Shown: in pieces, positions 40,220-47,774 of the stretch
How the letters are laid out: each line of letters starts with the position of its first letter
How positions within the stretch are numbered: position 1 is the stretch's first letter
Assembly (NCBI GenBank): GCA_015060925.1
Contig: SUXM01000005.1
Coordinates: forward strand, 57,308-121,307
Source: Parabacteroides distasonis
GTDB lineage: Bacteria; Bacteroidota; Bacteroidia; Bacteroidales; Tannerellaceae
Direction: 5' to 3'
Length of the DNA stretch: 64,000 nucleotides
Notes under the pieces: generated by a model
The model's database searches: none
The model's input: the letters and a program-made list of their open reading frames with translations, nothing else
Told to the model about the DNA's origin: nothing
Made by a program: the position numbers and the translations under genes

Positions 40220-40585
40220 ATGATGGAAGATGCGATGAAAAAAACTCAGGTTGAAGGTGGAGATAAAGAAATTTTATACTCTAAAACCATTAAAGCAGGA
40301 AAACGAATTTATTATCTGGATGTTAAGAAAAACCTGAAAGATGATTTATTTCTTGCTATAACAGAAAGTAAGAAGGTGCAAGCAAAGAATAGCATGCAGG
40401 TATCTTTTGAAAAACATAAGATTTTCTTGTATAAAGAGGATTTTGATAAATTTATGGAGGGTATGAACGATGTAATTAATTACATCAAACAATGTAAAAG
40501 TTGTGAGTGCCAAGAAGAGGTCTTGTCTGAAGAAGATTCTTTAACGGAAGATTCTGATGAAATAAAGCTGGATATTGATTTTTAA
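40220..40585 (+). CDS. DUF3276 (PUR-alpha-like) nucleic-acid-binding protein
   Basis: Seen: 121 aa; KEILYSKTIKAGKRIYYLDVKKNLKDDLFLAITESKK followed by FEKHKIFLYKEDFDKFMEGMNDVINYI is the PUR repeat pattern shared with Pur-alpha, which binds single-stranded DNA/RNA in known relatives. An acidic tail follows. Two adjacent ATG codons (40220, 40223) leave the first residue uncertain. Monocistronic with its own terminator. Confidence 0.82.
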   Translation: MMEDAMKKTQVEGGDKEILYSKTIKAGKRIYYLDVKKNLKDDLFLAITESKKVQAKNSMQVSFEKHKIFLYKEDFDKFMEGMNDVINYIKQCKSCECQEEVLSEEDSLTEDSDEIKLDIDF

Positions 40586-40607
40586 TGTAGAATAGTTCCA
40601 AAAATAA

Positions 40608-40642
40608 TAACGGGCTGCTTCTGTTGAAGTAGCCCGTTATTT
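40608..40642 (+). terminator. Terminator of the DUF3276 gene
   Basis: AACGGGCTGCTTC pairs with GAAGTAGCCCGTT around TGTT, followed by ATTTTTA. One G-U pair. A second hairpin (40645-40671, ATAGGTCT/AGACCTAT) follows directly and lies 3' of the ferredoxin gene on the other strand. Confidence 0.9.
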
Positions 40643-40683
40643 TTATAGGTCTCTTTTTTACTAAGACCTATTTTGTTTGCGGT

Positions 40684-40854
40684 TTATGCACCCGGATGGA
40701 TTGCTTCTGTCGGACAAGCGTCAGCGCAAGTTCCACATTCTGTACACATTTCAGGGTCGATGCTGTATTTATCACCTTCTGAAATTGCTCCTACCGGACA
40801 TTCGTCAATACAAGTACCGCAAGCGATACAATCGTCACTAATTACGTAAGCCAT
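40684..40854 (-). CDS. 2[4Fe-4S] ferredoxin
   Basis: Small electron carrier. Seen: 56 aa from ATG at 40854 to TAA; two perfect CxxCxxCxxxCP cluster motifs (Cys 9, 12, 15, 19 and 37, 40, 43, 47), each half around CIACGTCIDECPVGAI and CTECGTCADACPTEAI, giving the internal duplication of clostridial-type ferredoxins. Likely partner of pyruvate or 2-oxoacid:ferredoxin oxidoreductase or of hydrogenase; none is encoded nearby. Its length makes it easy to miss. Confidence 0.95.
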   Translation of the reverse strand: MAYVISDDCIACGTCIDECPVGAISEGDKYSIDPEMCTECGTCADACPTEAIHPGA

Positions 40855-41005
40855 TTTGTTAAACGTTTAAATTGATAACTATTAGTTCATGCAAAAATAT
40901 ACTTTTCTTTGTATTAAAAAAAGAACTGGACCTTTATTTTTGTAAATAAATGCTTTTTTGCAATAAGTCGGGCTCTTTTGCGTTATATTTCAAAATTGTG
41001 ATAAG

Positions 41006-41740
41006 TTGAGACGTCTTTTCTTTATTATATGTATGTGTTCCTTGGCCATTACTGGTGTTTTGGCACAGAAGGAGAAGGTGAAAAACCAGCCGTATGCGGA
41101 TATGAAATGGTTTCATTTGGGATTTCATGTAGGTTTGCATGCGCAAGATATGCTATTGACTAATAACGGGGTAGCATCTGATGGGGAAACATGGTTTGCT
41201 GAGATTCCGAGTTATTCTCCCGGTTTTAGTGTCGGAGTGATAGGTGATTTATATTTAAATCCATATTTTAGTTTGCGGTTGACGCCAACGATTCATTTCG
41301 GAGATAAGAAGTTTGTTTTTCGCCGCCCGGAACTTGATGGGGTGGATAATTCGGATGAACATAATGAGGAGAGTTCTTATACTACGTCTGTGCGTTCGAA
41401 TTATTTAACTTTTCCGTTGGATATAAAATATAGTGCTTTTCGAGTCAATAATTATCGCCCCTATTTGATTGCCGGTGTTTATGGTGCTTTTGATTTGGGA
41501 CGCAAGAAAGGAAATACGATGTTGCTTAAGGGTACAGATTTTGGTGTGGAATTTGGTATTGGTTGCGATATTTATTTGCCTTATTTTAAATTATGTCCAG
41601 AATTGAAATTTAGTTTTGGTCTTGTTGATTTGTTGGAAAAAGATAGAAGTGACTTGACTGATCCGGATTTGATTAAGTATCCCAATGCTTTGTCAAAAGC
41701 CACTTCCCGAATGGTGATATTGACATTTAATTTCGAATAA
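41006..41740 (+). CDS. porT: Type IX secretion system protein PorT
   Basis: Outer-membrane beta-barrel needed for type IX secretion and gliding in Bacteroidetes. Seen: 244 aa; signal peptide RRLFFIICMCSLAITGVLAQ, then amphipathic strands with the PorT-type segments WFHLGFHVGLHAQDMLLTNNG, YSPGFSVGVIGDLYLNPYFSLRLTPTIHFGDKKFVFR and YLTFPLDIKYSAFRVNNYRPYLIAGVYGAFDLG. The start is TTG at 41006; no ATG precedes it before the in-frame stop at 40964. Its 3' end overlaps the end of cdsA by 14 nt in convergent orientation. Confidence 0.85.
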   Translation: MRRLFFIICMCSLAITGVLAQKEKVKNQPYADMKWFHLGFHVGLHAQDMLLTNNGVASDGETWFAEIPSYSPGFSVGVIGDLYLNPYFSLRLTPTIHFGDKKFVFRRPELDGVDNSDEHNEESSYTTSVRSNYLTFPLDIKYSAFRVNNYRPYLIAGVYGAFDLGRKKGNTMLLKGTDFGVEFGIGCDIYLPYFKLCPELKFSFGLVDLLEKDRSDLTDPDLIKYPNALSKATSRMVILTFNFE

Positions 41741-42560
41741 ATAATTCGATATAGATATAGCTGGCCGGTGCAGCAAGTATCACACTATCAAAACGATCCA
41801 ACATACCGCCATGTCCTGGTAATAGGTTGCCAGAATCTTTTACTCCAATCGTGCGTTTTAACAGAGATTCGATAAGGTCGCCCCAAGTTCCGAACAAGAC
41901 AACGGTTAAAGCCAATCCTAACCAAGTCAATCTTCCTATCTCGGGTGCATACCAAGCAAGTGCTTGTGAAGAAGCCAACGCGAAGAAAAGACCTCCGAAA
42001 AATCCTTCCCATGATTTTTTAGGCGAAATGCGTTCAAAAAGTTTTCTCTTCCCAATCATTGAACCAACAAAGTAGGCCCCTGTATCTGAAAGCCATACGA
42101 ATATGAATATTGCCATAACCATTAAAGGAGAATAACTCATCATTCCAGGGGTATTCGGTTCTGCACCTATAAAATTTAGAATACTAAAACAACCTGCTAT
42201 ATATAGTTGCGCAAAGAGTGTATAAGCCCAATTGTTGATAGGATTAGGTGCTTTGTAATAAAGCTCAGCTATCATGGTTAATATCAAGAATAGTAAATAG
42301 GGGAGGAATATTTTTCCGTCAACCAACTCATTCGCATAGGTGAAAGTGGCAACAAAAAGATATACGCCTCCTATTGTGTTCATGATTTGTTGTAGTCTTG
42401 TGTTCTCGTATTGTTTGACCAATCCGCAGAATTCCCAAAGGGTAAGTGCAGTGATAAGACTGAAAAGTATAAGGAATGATAATGGATGTAAGCAGATGGA
42501 ACTTATGAGTACAATACCAAATATGGCACCAGTGAGCACTCTTATGATTAGATTTTTCAA
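41727..42560 (-). CDS. cdsA: Phosphatidate cytidylyltransferase
   Basis: Makes CDP-diacylglycerol from phosphatidate and CTP in the inner membrane. Seen: 277 aa; about eight hydrophobic helices and the family signature SLLKRTIGVKDSGNLLPGHGG with the metal-binding Asp and following DRFDS. It lies 118 nt downstream of ftsH on the same strand; the intervening gap carries a 22-bp repeat array. Convergent overlap with porT. Confidence 0.95.
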   Translation of the reverse strand: MKNLIIRVLTGAIFGIVLISSICLHPLSFLILFSLITALTLWEFCGLVKQYENTRLQQIMNTIGGVYLFVATFTYANELVDGKIFLPYLLFLILTMIAELYYKAPNPINNWAYTLFAQLYIAGCFSILNFIGAEPNTPGMMSYSPLMVMAIFIFVWLSDTGAYFVGSMIGKRKLFERISPKKSWEGFFGGLFFALASSQALAWYAPEIGRLTWLGLALTVVLFGTWGDLIESLLKRTIGVKDSGNLLPGHGGMLDRFDSVILAAPASYIYIELFIRN

Positions 42561-42615
42561 AATAATATTTTTTAAATGTTGATATATTAAAGTACAAATA
42601 TAGATAAAAAATAAA

Positions 42616-42703
42616 TTCCATACCTATACATTTAAAAATCTATAGGCATGGAATATGATTTTTATGGGCATTTCTTTTTTAAGAGATGGGCATTTGTTTT
42701 TCT
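42616..42703. repeat. 22-bp-period repeat array running into the ftsH 3' end
   Basis: Units start at 42616 (TTCCATACCTATACAT), 42638 (ATCTATAGGCATGGAA), 42660 (TTTTATGGGCATTTCT) and 42682 (AGAGATGGGCATTTGT). The first two pair as a hairpin. The last unit lies within the final codons of ftsH and supplies the MPIS tail, so the array extends into coding sequence. Confidence 0.75.
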
Positions 42704-44688
42704 TCCTCTGCCGAACTGTCCGGTTGAGTGACATTTTGGCTATTAGCTTTTTCTTGCAACTCTAAAATTTCTTCTGAACGAGATATCCAAGCTCGTTTGC
42801 CAAAGATGTGTTCGACATCTTCTGAATAGATTACTTCACGATCTAATAGCACTTGAGCCAATTGGTTGTGTCCCTCAGCATTTTCTTTTAAGATTTTCTT
42901 CGCACGTTCATACTGTTCTTGGACAATTCCTTGAACTTCTAAGTCTATCAATCTTGCTGTTTCTTCACTATATGGTTTTGTGAATCCCCAGTCTTGACCA
43001 CTTGAGTCATAGTAGTTCAAGTTTGGAAGTCTTTCACTCATGCCAAAATAAACAACCATTGCATAAGCCTGTTTGGTTACTCGTTCAAGGTCGTTAGATG
43101 CACCTGTTGAAATTTTTCCAAGGAAAAGTTCCTCTGCTGCACGTCCTCCTAATGTAGCACACATCTCATCCAATAGCTGTTCGCGAGTTGTGATTTGGCG
43201 CTCTTCAGGTAAATACCAAGCAGCTCCTAATGCTTTCCCACGTGGGACAATTGTCACTTTGACAAGCGGATTGGCATGTTCCAACAACCAGCTCAATGTA
43301 GCATGTCCGGCCTCATGGTTGGCTATACTGTTTCGTTCATCTGCAGTTGTGATTTTAGTACGTTTTTCTAATCCACCGACTATACGGTCTACGGCATTCA
43401 TGAAATCTTCCTTTTGGACAAATTTCTTTTCATTGCGCGCAGCAATTAAAGCAGCCTCGTTACAAACATTTGCAATGTCGGCACCAGAGAATCCGGGAGT
43501 TTGGCGAGCCAAAAATTCCGTATCTACACTTTCGTCTATTTTAATAGGGCGCAAATGTACGCCAAAAATCTCTTTTCGTTCGTTCAAATCCGGTAACTCA
43601 ACATGAATCTGTCTGTCGAATCGTCCCGCACGTAATAATGCTTTGTCCAATATGTCTGCACGGTTGGTTGCCGCCAATATGATAACTCCACTGTTTGAAC
43701 CAAAACCATCCATTTCGGTAAGTAATTGGTTTAAAGTATTTTCACGCTCATCATTACTATTCATGTTGACATTTTTTCCACGTGCACGTCCTACCGCATC
43801 AATCTCATCGATAAATACGATACAAGGGGATTTCTCTTTGGCCTGACGGAATAGGTCACGAACACGGGAAGCTCCTACTCCGACAAACATTTCCACGAAG
43901 TCTGATCCTGATAGGGAGAAGAACGGAACATTCGCTTCTCCTGCCACTGCTTTGGCCAAAAGGGTTTTCCCGGTTCCCGGAGGTCCAACCAATAGAGCTC
44001 CTTTAGGTATTTTACCTCCCAATTCTGTATATTTCCCTGGATTTTTCAAGAATGAAACGATTTCTTCGACCTCCTGTTTGGCTTCTGCCAATCCGGCTAC
44101 ATCTTTAAATGTTACCTTTTTGTCGTTGTCTTTGTCAAATAATTGGGCTTTTGCTTTTCCTACACTGAATACGCCGCCTGGGCCTCCACCGGCTCCCCCG
44201 GACATACGTCTCATCAAAAACATCCAAATCGCGATGATTAAAAGGAAAGGACCGAAAGACATTAGAAAGCCCCAAAATACATCATCTCCCTCTTCATAAC
44301 GAACTTGGGTGTTGATTTGTTTTTCTGCAACCGATTTGTCATAAAAGTCTGAAAACTTATCGGCTGAAGGTATTTTTACAAAAACTTTGGGATTAGTTCC
44401 TAATGTAGAATCTTCTCGGTTGAATATTTGTTTTTTATATTCGTCTTTGACTGTTGCTTCAACTAAGTTTTTCTCATTGAATACAACCATATTATCAAAG
44501 ACATTCTCCTGGGCTAATTTTTGAAACTCTGTCCAACCTAATTCTTTTGAAGTAGAAGAGTCATTTGTAAACCAGATAGTCGCTAACATTAAAAGAATAA
44601 GTCCGTACATCCAATATAGATTGAACTTAAACATTTTTGGCTTGTTGTTTTTAGGCGCATTATTAAACATGTCGTTTTTATTTTCCAT
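42679..44688 (-). CDS. ftsH: ATP-dependent zinc metalloprotease FtsH
   Basis: Membrane-anchored AAA+ protease for quality control. Seen: 669 aa from ATG 44688 ([12 protein letters not shown]); a 48-nt upstream extension overlaps rsfS and was rejected. Two membrane helices flank a periplasmic domain. The AAA module has Walker A GPPGTGKT, Walker [10 protein letters not shown] and [21 protein letters not shown]. The protease has HEAGH with a downstream Asp-containing helix. The acidic C-terminus ends in KQMPIS, where a 22-bp repeat unit overlaps the coding sequence. It begins 31 nt downstream of rsfS. Confidence 0.96.
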   Translation of the reverse strand: MENKNDMFNNAPKNNKPKMFKFNLYWMYGLILLMLATIWFTNDSSTSKELGWTEFQKLAQENVFDNMVVFNEKNLVEATVKDEYKKQIFNREDSTLGTNPKVFVKIPSADKFSDFYDKSVAEKQINTQVRYEEGDDVFWGFLMSFGPFLLIIAIWMFLMRRMSGGAGGGPGGVFSVGKAKAQLFDKDNDKKVTFKDVAGLAEAKQEVEEIVSFLKNPGKYTELGGKIPKGALLVGPPGTGKTLLAKAVAGEANVPFFSLSGSDFVEMFVGVGASRVRDLFRQAKEKSPCIVFIDEIDAVGRARGKNVNMNSNDERENTLNQLLTEMDGFGSNSGVIILAATNRADILDKALLRAGRFDRQIHVELPDLNERKEIFGVHLRPIKIDESVDTEFLARQTPGFSGADIANVCNEAALIAARNEKKFVQKEDFMNAVDRIVGGLEKRTKITTADERNSIANHEAGHATLSWLLEHANPLVKVTIVPRGKALGAAWYLPEERQITTREQLLDEMCATLGGRAAEELFLGKISTGASNDLERVTKQAYAMVVYFGMSERLPNLNYYDSSGQDWGFTKPYSEETARLIDLEVQGIVQEQYERAKKILKENAEGHNQLAQVLLDREVIYSEDVEHIFGKRAWISRSEEILELQEKANSQNVTQPDSSAEEEKQMPIS

Positions 44689-44719
44689 ATCTATTGGTGC
44701 TTTAAATAAAAACCGGTTA

Positions 44720-45079
44720 TTAATCAATGTCTGCAATTTGAGTCACTTTGGCATCAAGCCAAAGGTTTTCTAAGTTGTAAAACTTGCGTAATTCCGGCAA
44801 AAATATATGAACAAGAACCGTGCCATAATCCATTCCGATCCATTCAGCCCGTTGTGCACCATCAATTGATAATGGCTTCTCGTTTATTTTGAGACGAGCC
44901 ATATCCCATACCGAATCTGATAGGGCTGCAACTTGGGTGGGAGTGTTTCCTTCACAAATAACCATATATTGGCAAATGGCACCTGGAAATTGAGTTAAAT
45001 TAACGGTTACAATATTTTTCCCTTTCTTTTCTTGTAGTCCGGCCACAATAGCGCTGACTAATGCTTCTGTTTGATTCAT
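44720..45079 (-). CDS. rsfS: Ribosome silencing factor
   Basis: Binds L14 of the 50S subunit and blocks subunit joining under starvation. Seen: 119 aa; conserved VICEGNTPTQVAALSDSVWDMA, WIGMDYGTVLVHIFLPELRKFYNLENLW. Typical length. It lies immediately upstream of ftsH, a conserved Bacteroidales order. A minus-strand -7 box TATATTTG lies at 45108-45115. Confidence 0.93.
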   Translation of the reverse strand: MNQTEALVSAIVAGLQEKKGKNIVTVNLTQFPGAICQYMVICEGNTPTQVAALSDSVWDMARLKINEKPLSIDGAQRAEWIGMDYGTVLVHIFLPELRKFYNLENLWLDAKVTQIADID

Positions 45080-45107
45080 TTATTTCTTATTAGTATATTC
45101 AAAGTTG

Positions 45108-45115
45108 CAAATATA
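45108..45115 (-). promoter_or_regulatory. -7 box of rsfS-ftsH
   Basis: Minus-strand TATATTTG matches TAnnTTTG, 28 nt before the rsfS ATG. No clear -33 box. Confidence 0.45.
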
Positions 45116-45228
45116 CTTCTTATATTTGTTATGTAGAGCGATTCCTTTTCTTAATATATGTATAGACATGTAAAATCAAAGTAAATGGATAAAAGAATAA
45201 TTCTGTAATCAAAAAAAAGATGGAAATA

Positions 45229-45259
45229 TTTGCTTATTCTGAAAAAGTATGTACTTTTG
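45229..45259 (+). promoter_or_regulatory. Promoter of the tRNA-Gln pair
   Basis: TTTG (45229-45232) and TACTTTTG (45252-45259) are 19 nt apart, a full match to the Bacteroidetes consensus, 40 nt before the first tRNA. Confidence 0.75.
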
Positions 45260-45299
45260 CACTCGCTAACAACAATAGAGTTGATAGATTTATTTAAAT

Positions 45300-45370
45300 T
45301 GTTCAATGGTGTAATGGTAGCACAACAGATTCTGGTCCTGTTAGTCCAGGTTCGAGCCCTGGTTGAACAA
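45300..45370 (+). tRNA. tRNA-Gln (CTG), copy 1
   Basis: 71 nt. Acceptor TGTTCAA/TTGAACA with the weak T1-A72 pair typical of tRNA-Gln; loop TTCTGGT with anticodon CTG; the anticodon stem ACAGA/CCTGT has an A-C closing mismatch. T-arm GTTCGAG intact. A perfect second copy follows 34 nt later. Confidence 0.9.
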
Positions 45371-45404
45371 CAAAATATAAATTGGTCGCTTGTTGGATAG
45401 ATAT

Positions 45405-45475
45405 TGTTCAATGGTGTAATGGTAGCACAACAGATTCTGGTCCTGTTAGTCCAGGTTCGAGCCCTGGTTGAACAA
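45405..45475 (+). tRNA. tRNA-Gln (CTG), copy 2
   Basis: Identical to copy 1 over all 71 nt, including the anticodon-stem mismatch. Cotranscribed from the same promoter and followed by a terminator at 45478. Confidence 0.9.
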
Positions 45476-45477
45476 CA

Positions 45478-45512
45478 AAAGCCTGTCATTCGCAAGATTG
45501 ACAGGCTTTATT
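45478..45512 (+). terminator. Terminator after the tRNA-Gln genes
   Basis: AAAGCCTGTCA (45478-45488) pairs with TGACAGGCTTT (45499-45509), starting 3 nt past the tRNA, with a short T-rich tail. Confidence 0.85.
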
Positions 45513-45519
45513 GTTTACA

Positions 45520-45543
45520 GGCTCACTTATTTGTAAGTGAGCC
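45520..45543 (-). terminator. Hairpin over the stop codon of the ABC permease gene
   Basis: GGCTCACTTA (45520-45529) pairs perfectly with TAAGTGAGCC (45534-45543), loop TTTG. The permease stop (45527-45529) lies inside the stem. It may end or protect the natAB transcript. Confidence 0.55.
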
Positions 45544-46846
45544 ATTTTATCATCTCTTTAATACTGGGTTTTTTCCCATACATTAAAATACCTACCCGAT
45601 AAATTTTGGCTGAGAACCATACAATGAATACTGCTGTGGCAAATAGTAGTATAAATGATAAAAGTAGTTCCCATATAGGTATATCAAAAGGTAATCGAAC
45701 CATCATTACAATAGGGGAGGTTAATGGAATCATGGAACACCAAAAAGCCAAGGGACCGTCCGGATTTTCCATGCTATAGATACCTGCATATAGACTGAAA
45801 ACCATCAAGATCATAATGGGTGTCATGAATTGTTGTGAGTCTTCTTGTTGTTCCAATGCACTACCGATTGCAGCAAATAAAGCTGCATACAAAAGGTATC
45901 CTCCTATGAAATAAAGAATAAAACATATACCAATCATCTTAAAATTGATGGAATTAATAATTTCTTGTATTTTGATATTCATGGAAGATGTATTGGTTGC
46001 TATTTCATTAACACTTTGTGCTGCCATTTGAGCATTCATAACTTCTTCTGGAGAAGTGTTTCCTCCAAAAAAGAATAGGCTACCTGTTATTAAAATTGTT
46101 GTTAAGATACTCCATAAAAAGACTTGAGTAAGACCGACTAGTCCTATTCCTATAATCTTTCCCATCATTAAATCAAATGGGCGAACAGATGATATCATTA
46201 CCTCTATGATACGACTTGTCTTTTCTTCCATTACGCCTTGCATAACCATTGCTCCATACATGATGATGAACATGTAGATAATGAAGGTTAAAATCATGCC
46301 TAATATGGAAGCTACTTCAGCAGAAGTACTGTTTTCGCTTCCATCTTCATCCCATTTGATTGTTTTTAAATTGAAGTCTATTTTACTCTCTTCAATAATT
46401 TGTTTTAAATTCTCTATGTTATAGGATGCTAATTTCTCGTCTTTTAAATACTCTGATAATGAATTCTCTATGGCTTTTTTTAATCCTATAGGAATTTGTT
46501 TCTCTGAATAAAGAATTGCAGCGTTGGGATTTATTAAAAGATCGTCTGTGATATTGAGAAAAGCAAATATCTTTTTGTCTGGATTGTTGCGATAGTTTTC
46601 AAGACTACCTTCTTCCTCATTGATAAATATATATTCTTCCGTATTTCTAAATAATGACACATATTTACCGGTAGCATCAATGACTGCTATTTGTTTGGCA
46701 TCATCTCCTTTGATTGTAGAAAGCCATAAAGGTACGAATACTAATGCGGCAAACAGAAATGGTGTTAAGAATGTCAACAATAAAAAGGATTTTTTGCTGA
46801 CACGTTGTAGATATTCTTTTTTGATGACAAGTCCTATCTTACTCAT
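45527..46846 (-). CDS. ABC-2 type transporter permease (NatB-like)
   Basis: Seen: 439 aa; an N-terminal membrane helix (about 22-42), a long extracytoplasmic domain (about 45-175) and about six C-terminal helices, including IIMYGAMVMQGVMEEKTSRIIEVMISSVRPFDLMMGKIIGIGLVG, the conserved cytoplasmic coupling region of this family. Known relatives export Na+ (NatAB) or other ions and peptides; the substrate here is unknown. It overlaps the ATPase gene by 4 nt (ATGA). Confidence 0.85.
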   Translation of the reverse strand: MSKIGLVIKKEYLQRVSKKSFLLLTFLTPFLFAALVFVPLWLSTIKGDDAKQIAVIDATGKYVSLFRNTEEYIFINEEEGSLENYRNNPDKKIFAFLNITDDLLINPNAAILYSEKQIPIGLKKAIENSLSEYLKDEKLASYNIENLKQIIEESKIDFNLKTIKWDEDGSENSTSAEVASILGMILTFIIYMFIIMYGAMVMQGVMEEKTSRIIEVMISSVRPFDLMMGKIIGIGLVGLTQVFLWSILTTILITGSLFFFGGNTSPEEVMNAQMAAQSVNEIATNTSSMNIKIQEIINSINFKMIGICFILYFIGGYLLYAALFAAIGSALEQQEDSQQFMTPIMILMVFSLYAGIYSMENPDGPLAFWCSMIPLTSPIVMMVRLPFDIPIWELLLSFILLFATAVFIVWFSAKIYRVGILMYGKKPSIKEMIKWLTYK

Positions 46847-47769
46847 GCTTGTATTGTATTTGTTCCGGAAACGGTGTTAATAAAAATATCATTCATAGAT
46901 GGAATCTCTTCTGTAAAAGAGATTATTTCAGTTTGTTTTGCCAAAGAGGCAAGAAGTTCTGAATTGCTTATATCTGATTTTTTATGGATTCGGACTTCAC
47001 TTGTGCCTGCTTGATTTTTTTTGGCCAATAGATGAAATATGTTCGGATTTTCTTCTATATTTCCAGAATCTGTATGGAAACGAATCGTATAATTGTTAGT
47101 TCGGAATCGTTTTTTTACTTCAGTAACATTCCCTGCCAACACAACTTGAGATTGGTTAATGAGTGCGATATTGTCACAAATCTCTTCAACTGAAGCCATG
47201 TTATGGGTAGAAAAGATTATAGTGTGTCCGGCATCTCTTAATTCTAATATCTCTTTTTTTAACAGCTCGGCATTTACCGGATCGAATCCACTGAATGGTT
47301 CGTCGAAAATTAAGAGCTTAGGTTCATGGATGATTGTAATGATGAACTGAATTTTTTGTTGCATCCCTTTAGATAGCTCTTCTAGTTTCTTATTCCACCA
47401 AGGCATAATGTCGAATTTCTCGAACCAATGGATTAACCGTTTGCGGGCATCTTGATAAGATAAACCTTTTAATTGTGCCAAATAAATTGCTTGCTCTCCT
47501 ACTTTCATTTTCTTGTAGAGCCCGCGTTCTTCTGGTAAATAACCAATTTGATAAATATCTTCAGGAAGTGATTCCCGACCATTAAAACGTATAATACCAC
47601 TATCGGGTGCTGTGATACGATTAATGATGCGGATTAGTGTGGTTTTACCTGCTCCATTAGGTCCTAATAAACCAAATACTTTACCTTCTGGTACTTGAAT
47701 GCTTACTTTATCAAGAGCTAAATGGTTTGCATATTGTTTAACCACATTTTCTGTTTCTAAAAAAAACAT
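46843..47769 (-). CDS. ABC transporter ATP-binding protein (NatA-like)
   Basis: Seen: 308 aa; Walker A GPNGAGKTT near 36-44, signature LSKGMQQKIQFI, Walker B LLIFDEPFSGFDP, switch His in FSTHN and a C-terminal DUF4162-type domain, the mark of the NatA/CcmA-like ABC-2 exporters. Translationally coupled to the permease. It follows dnaG with a 5-nt gap, so may be part of one transcript. Confidence 0.9.
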   Translation of the reverse strand: MFFLETENVVKQYANHLALDKVSIQVPEGKVFGLLGPNGAGKTTLIRIINRITAPDSGIIRFNGRESLPEDIYQIGYLPEERGLYKKMKVGEQAIYLAQLKGLSYQDARKRLIHWFEKFDIMPWWNKKLEELSKGMQQKIQFIITIIHEPKLLIFDEPFSGFDPVNAELLKKEILELRDAGHTIIFSTHNMASVEEICDNIALINQSQVVLAGNVTEVKKRFRTNNYTIRFHTDSGNIEENPNIFHLLAKKNQAGTSEVRIHKKSDISNSELLASLAKQTEIISFTEEIPSMNDIFINTVSGTNTIQA

Positions 47770-47774
47770 AGGCG

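Noticed and set aside
43073..43606. 177-codon plus-strand frame opposite ftsH
   Set aside because: Lies wholly within ftsH on the opposite strand with no domain-like sequence; a shadow of FtsH codon usage.
45151..45495. Minus-strand frame covering both tRNA-Gln genes
   Set aside because: Its repeated peptide is just the translated tRNA sequence in duplicate.
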